Assembly (NCBI GenBank): GCA_900761995.1
Contig: CAAFEY010000041.1
Coordinates: 1-33,931 of the forward strand
Source of the DNA: an uncultured Collinsella sp.
GTDB taxonomy: Bacteria; Actinomycetota; Coriobacteriia; Coriobacteriales; Coriobacteriaceae
DNA: 33,931 nucleotides
Reading direction: 5' to 3'
Positions 33,446-33,931 of this stretch are shown piece by piece; within the stretch, counting starts at the first letter, position 1; the number at the start of each line of letters is the position of its first letter. A program made the translations under genes and the position numbers. The notes below the pieces were generated by a model. The model was not told the DNA's origin. It worked only from the letters and a program-made list of their open reading frames with translations, and made no database searches.

Positions 33446-33931
33446 TTAGTCTTTGCAAATTACCTTTGAACCTTCACCATCAATTACAATTCCCTGACGG
33501 TTGTTAATTGGGCATAGATTCAAATCCGAAAACTCAGTCATTATCTTCTCGGTAACTTTCTTAAATGGTGCCGTAAGATAATGCGGAAGAACATAGAAAT
33601 CAATCAAATTAAGCCCTGAATCATCTTCTTGTGAGTAGTCCTCCGGCTTTTCATCCATTTGCTCGATATATTGGATGCTTGGAGCGCATACAATCGCACC
33701 TGCCGATTCACCAATCATCAGTTTTCCCTTTGCCAGTTCTTTCTTCAACAGCTCATCCGTTCCCGTTTTACGTAGTTAGTCTATAAGGAAAAAAGAATTT
33801 CCGCCGGTAAAATATATCACATCTGCTTCTTCAAAAACAGACTGTATCGTTGAATAAGCCTCCGTTGAAATATCAATTTCAGTTACGATTGCTCCCAACT
33901 TTTTGAATAATTTTCGAGCCGAGCCGACATA
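33446..33931 (-). pseudogene. Peptidase E (S51 family) pseudogene, AT-rich, running off the window
   Basis: Peptidase E hydrolyses dipeptides with N-terminal Asp through a Ser nucleophile. On the minus strand one frame runs from the window end to 33446. It reads VIYFTGGNSFFLID, then a TAA (33776-33778), then LRKTGTDELLKKELAKG. The GESAGA nucleophile-elbow motif and DFYVLPHYL follow. The stop replaces what is probably a Glu codon in a conserved stretch, so the gene is broken by a single nonsense mutation. The 100-aa segment after it (ATG at 33748) is unlikely to fold alone. The DNA is visibly AT-richer, with different codon choice, suggesting acquisition from a low-GC bacterium. Confidence 0.75.

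Overview
The window looks like a chromosomal stretch from a GC-rich Actinobacteriota genome, most likely a gut Coriobacteriia member close to Collinsella. This assignment is inferred from composition, codon use, gene order and the presence of a SepIVA-like gene; no database search was run. Almost all genes are on the + strand and tightly packed, with many 1-8 bp stop/start overlaps. The last kilobase is different: it holds mobile-element debris followed by clearly AT-rich DNA.

Layout. (1) 1-7983: translation and replication operon infB (5' end outside the window), rbfA, a DHH phosphoesterase (nrnA type), truB, ribF and dnaG, followed by the primary sigma factor gene rpoD (8094-9443) and its terminator. 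(2) 9500-9827: a 20-bp palindrome, then two identical tRNA-Asn(GUU) genes behind one strong promoter, each followed by a hairpin terminator. (3) 9986-17833: an Asp23/Gls24 (YloU) gene, a FakA/YloV-type DAK gene, recG, rsmD, coaD, a SepIVA/DivIVA-like coiled-coil gene, a DUF177 gene, the 59-codon rpmF and plsX. (4) 17958-24879: acpP, rnc, smc, ftsY and ffh, so fatty-acid/phospholipid synthesis, RNA processing, chromosome condensation and SRP targeting lie together. (5) 24997-27304: a minus-strand DUF134 plus NifX-like protein with a His/Cys-rich tail, divergent from thyA and folA. (6) 27414-32895: a SpoU/TrmH RNA methyltransferase, a MATE exporter, a minus-strand cob(I)alamin adenosyltransferase, ftsH and a DUF523 gene. 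(7) 32855-33931: a serine-recombinase C-terminal remnant, an IS3-family transposase C-terminal remnant and an AT-rich peptidase E (S51) pseudogene broken by a nonsense codon.

Most of the window is conserved housekeeping DNA. I see no CRISPR array, toxin-antitoxin module, biosynthetic cluster or clear defence system. The parts most worth a second look are small: a pair of CATATG-centred palindromes spaced 53 bp apart in front of the DUF134-NifX gene; a perfect 20-bp palindrome between plsX and acpP; an acyl carrier protein whose DSL motif reads NSL; an intrinsic terminator directly before the plsX ribosome binding site; a long inverted repeat filling the MATE/cobO gap from stop codon to stop codon; and the scarred, AT-rich right end.
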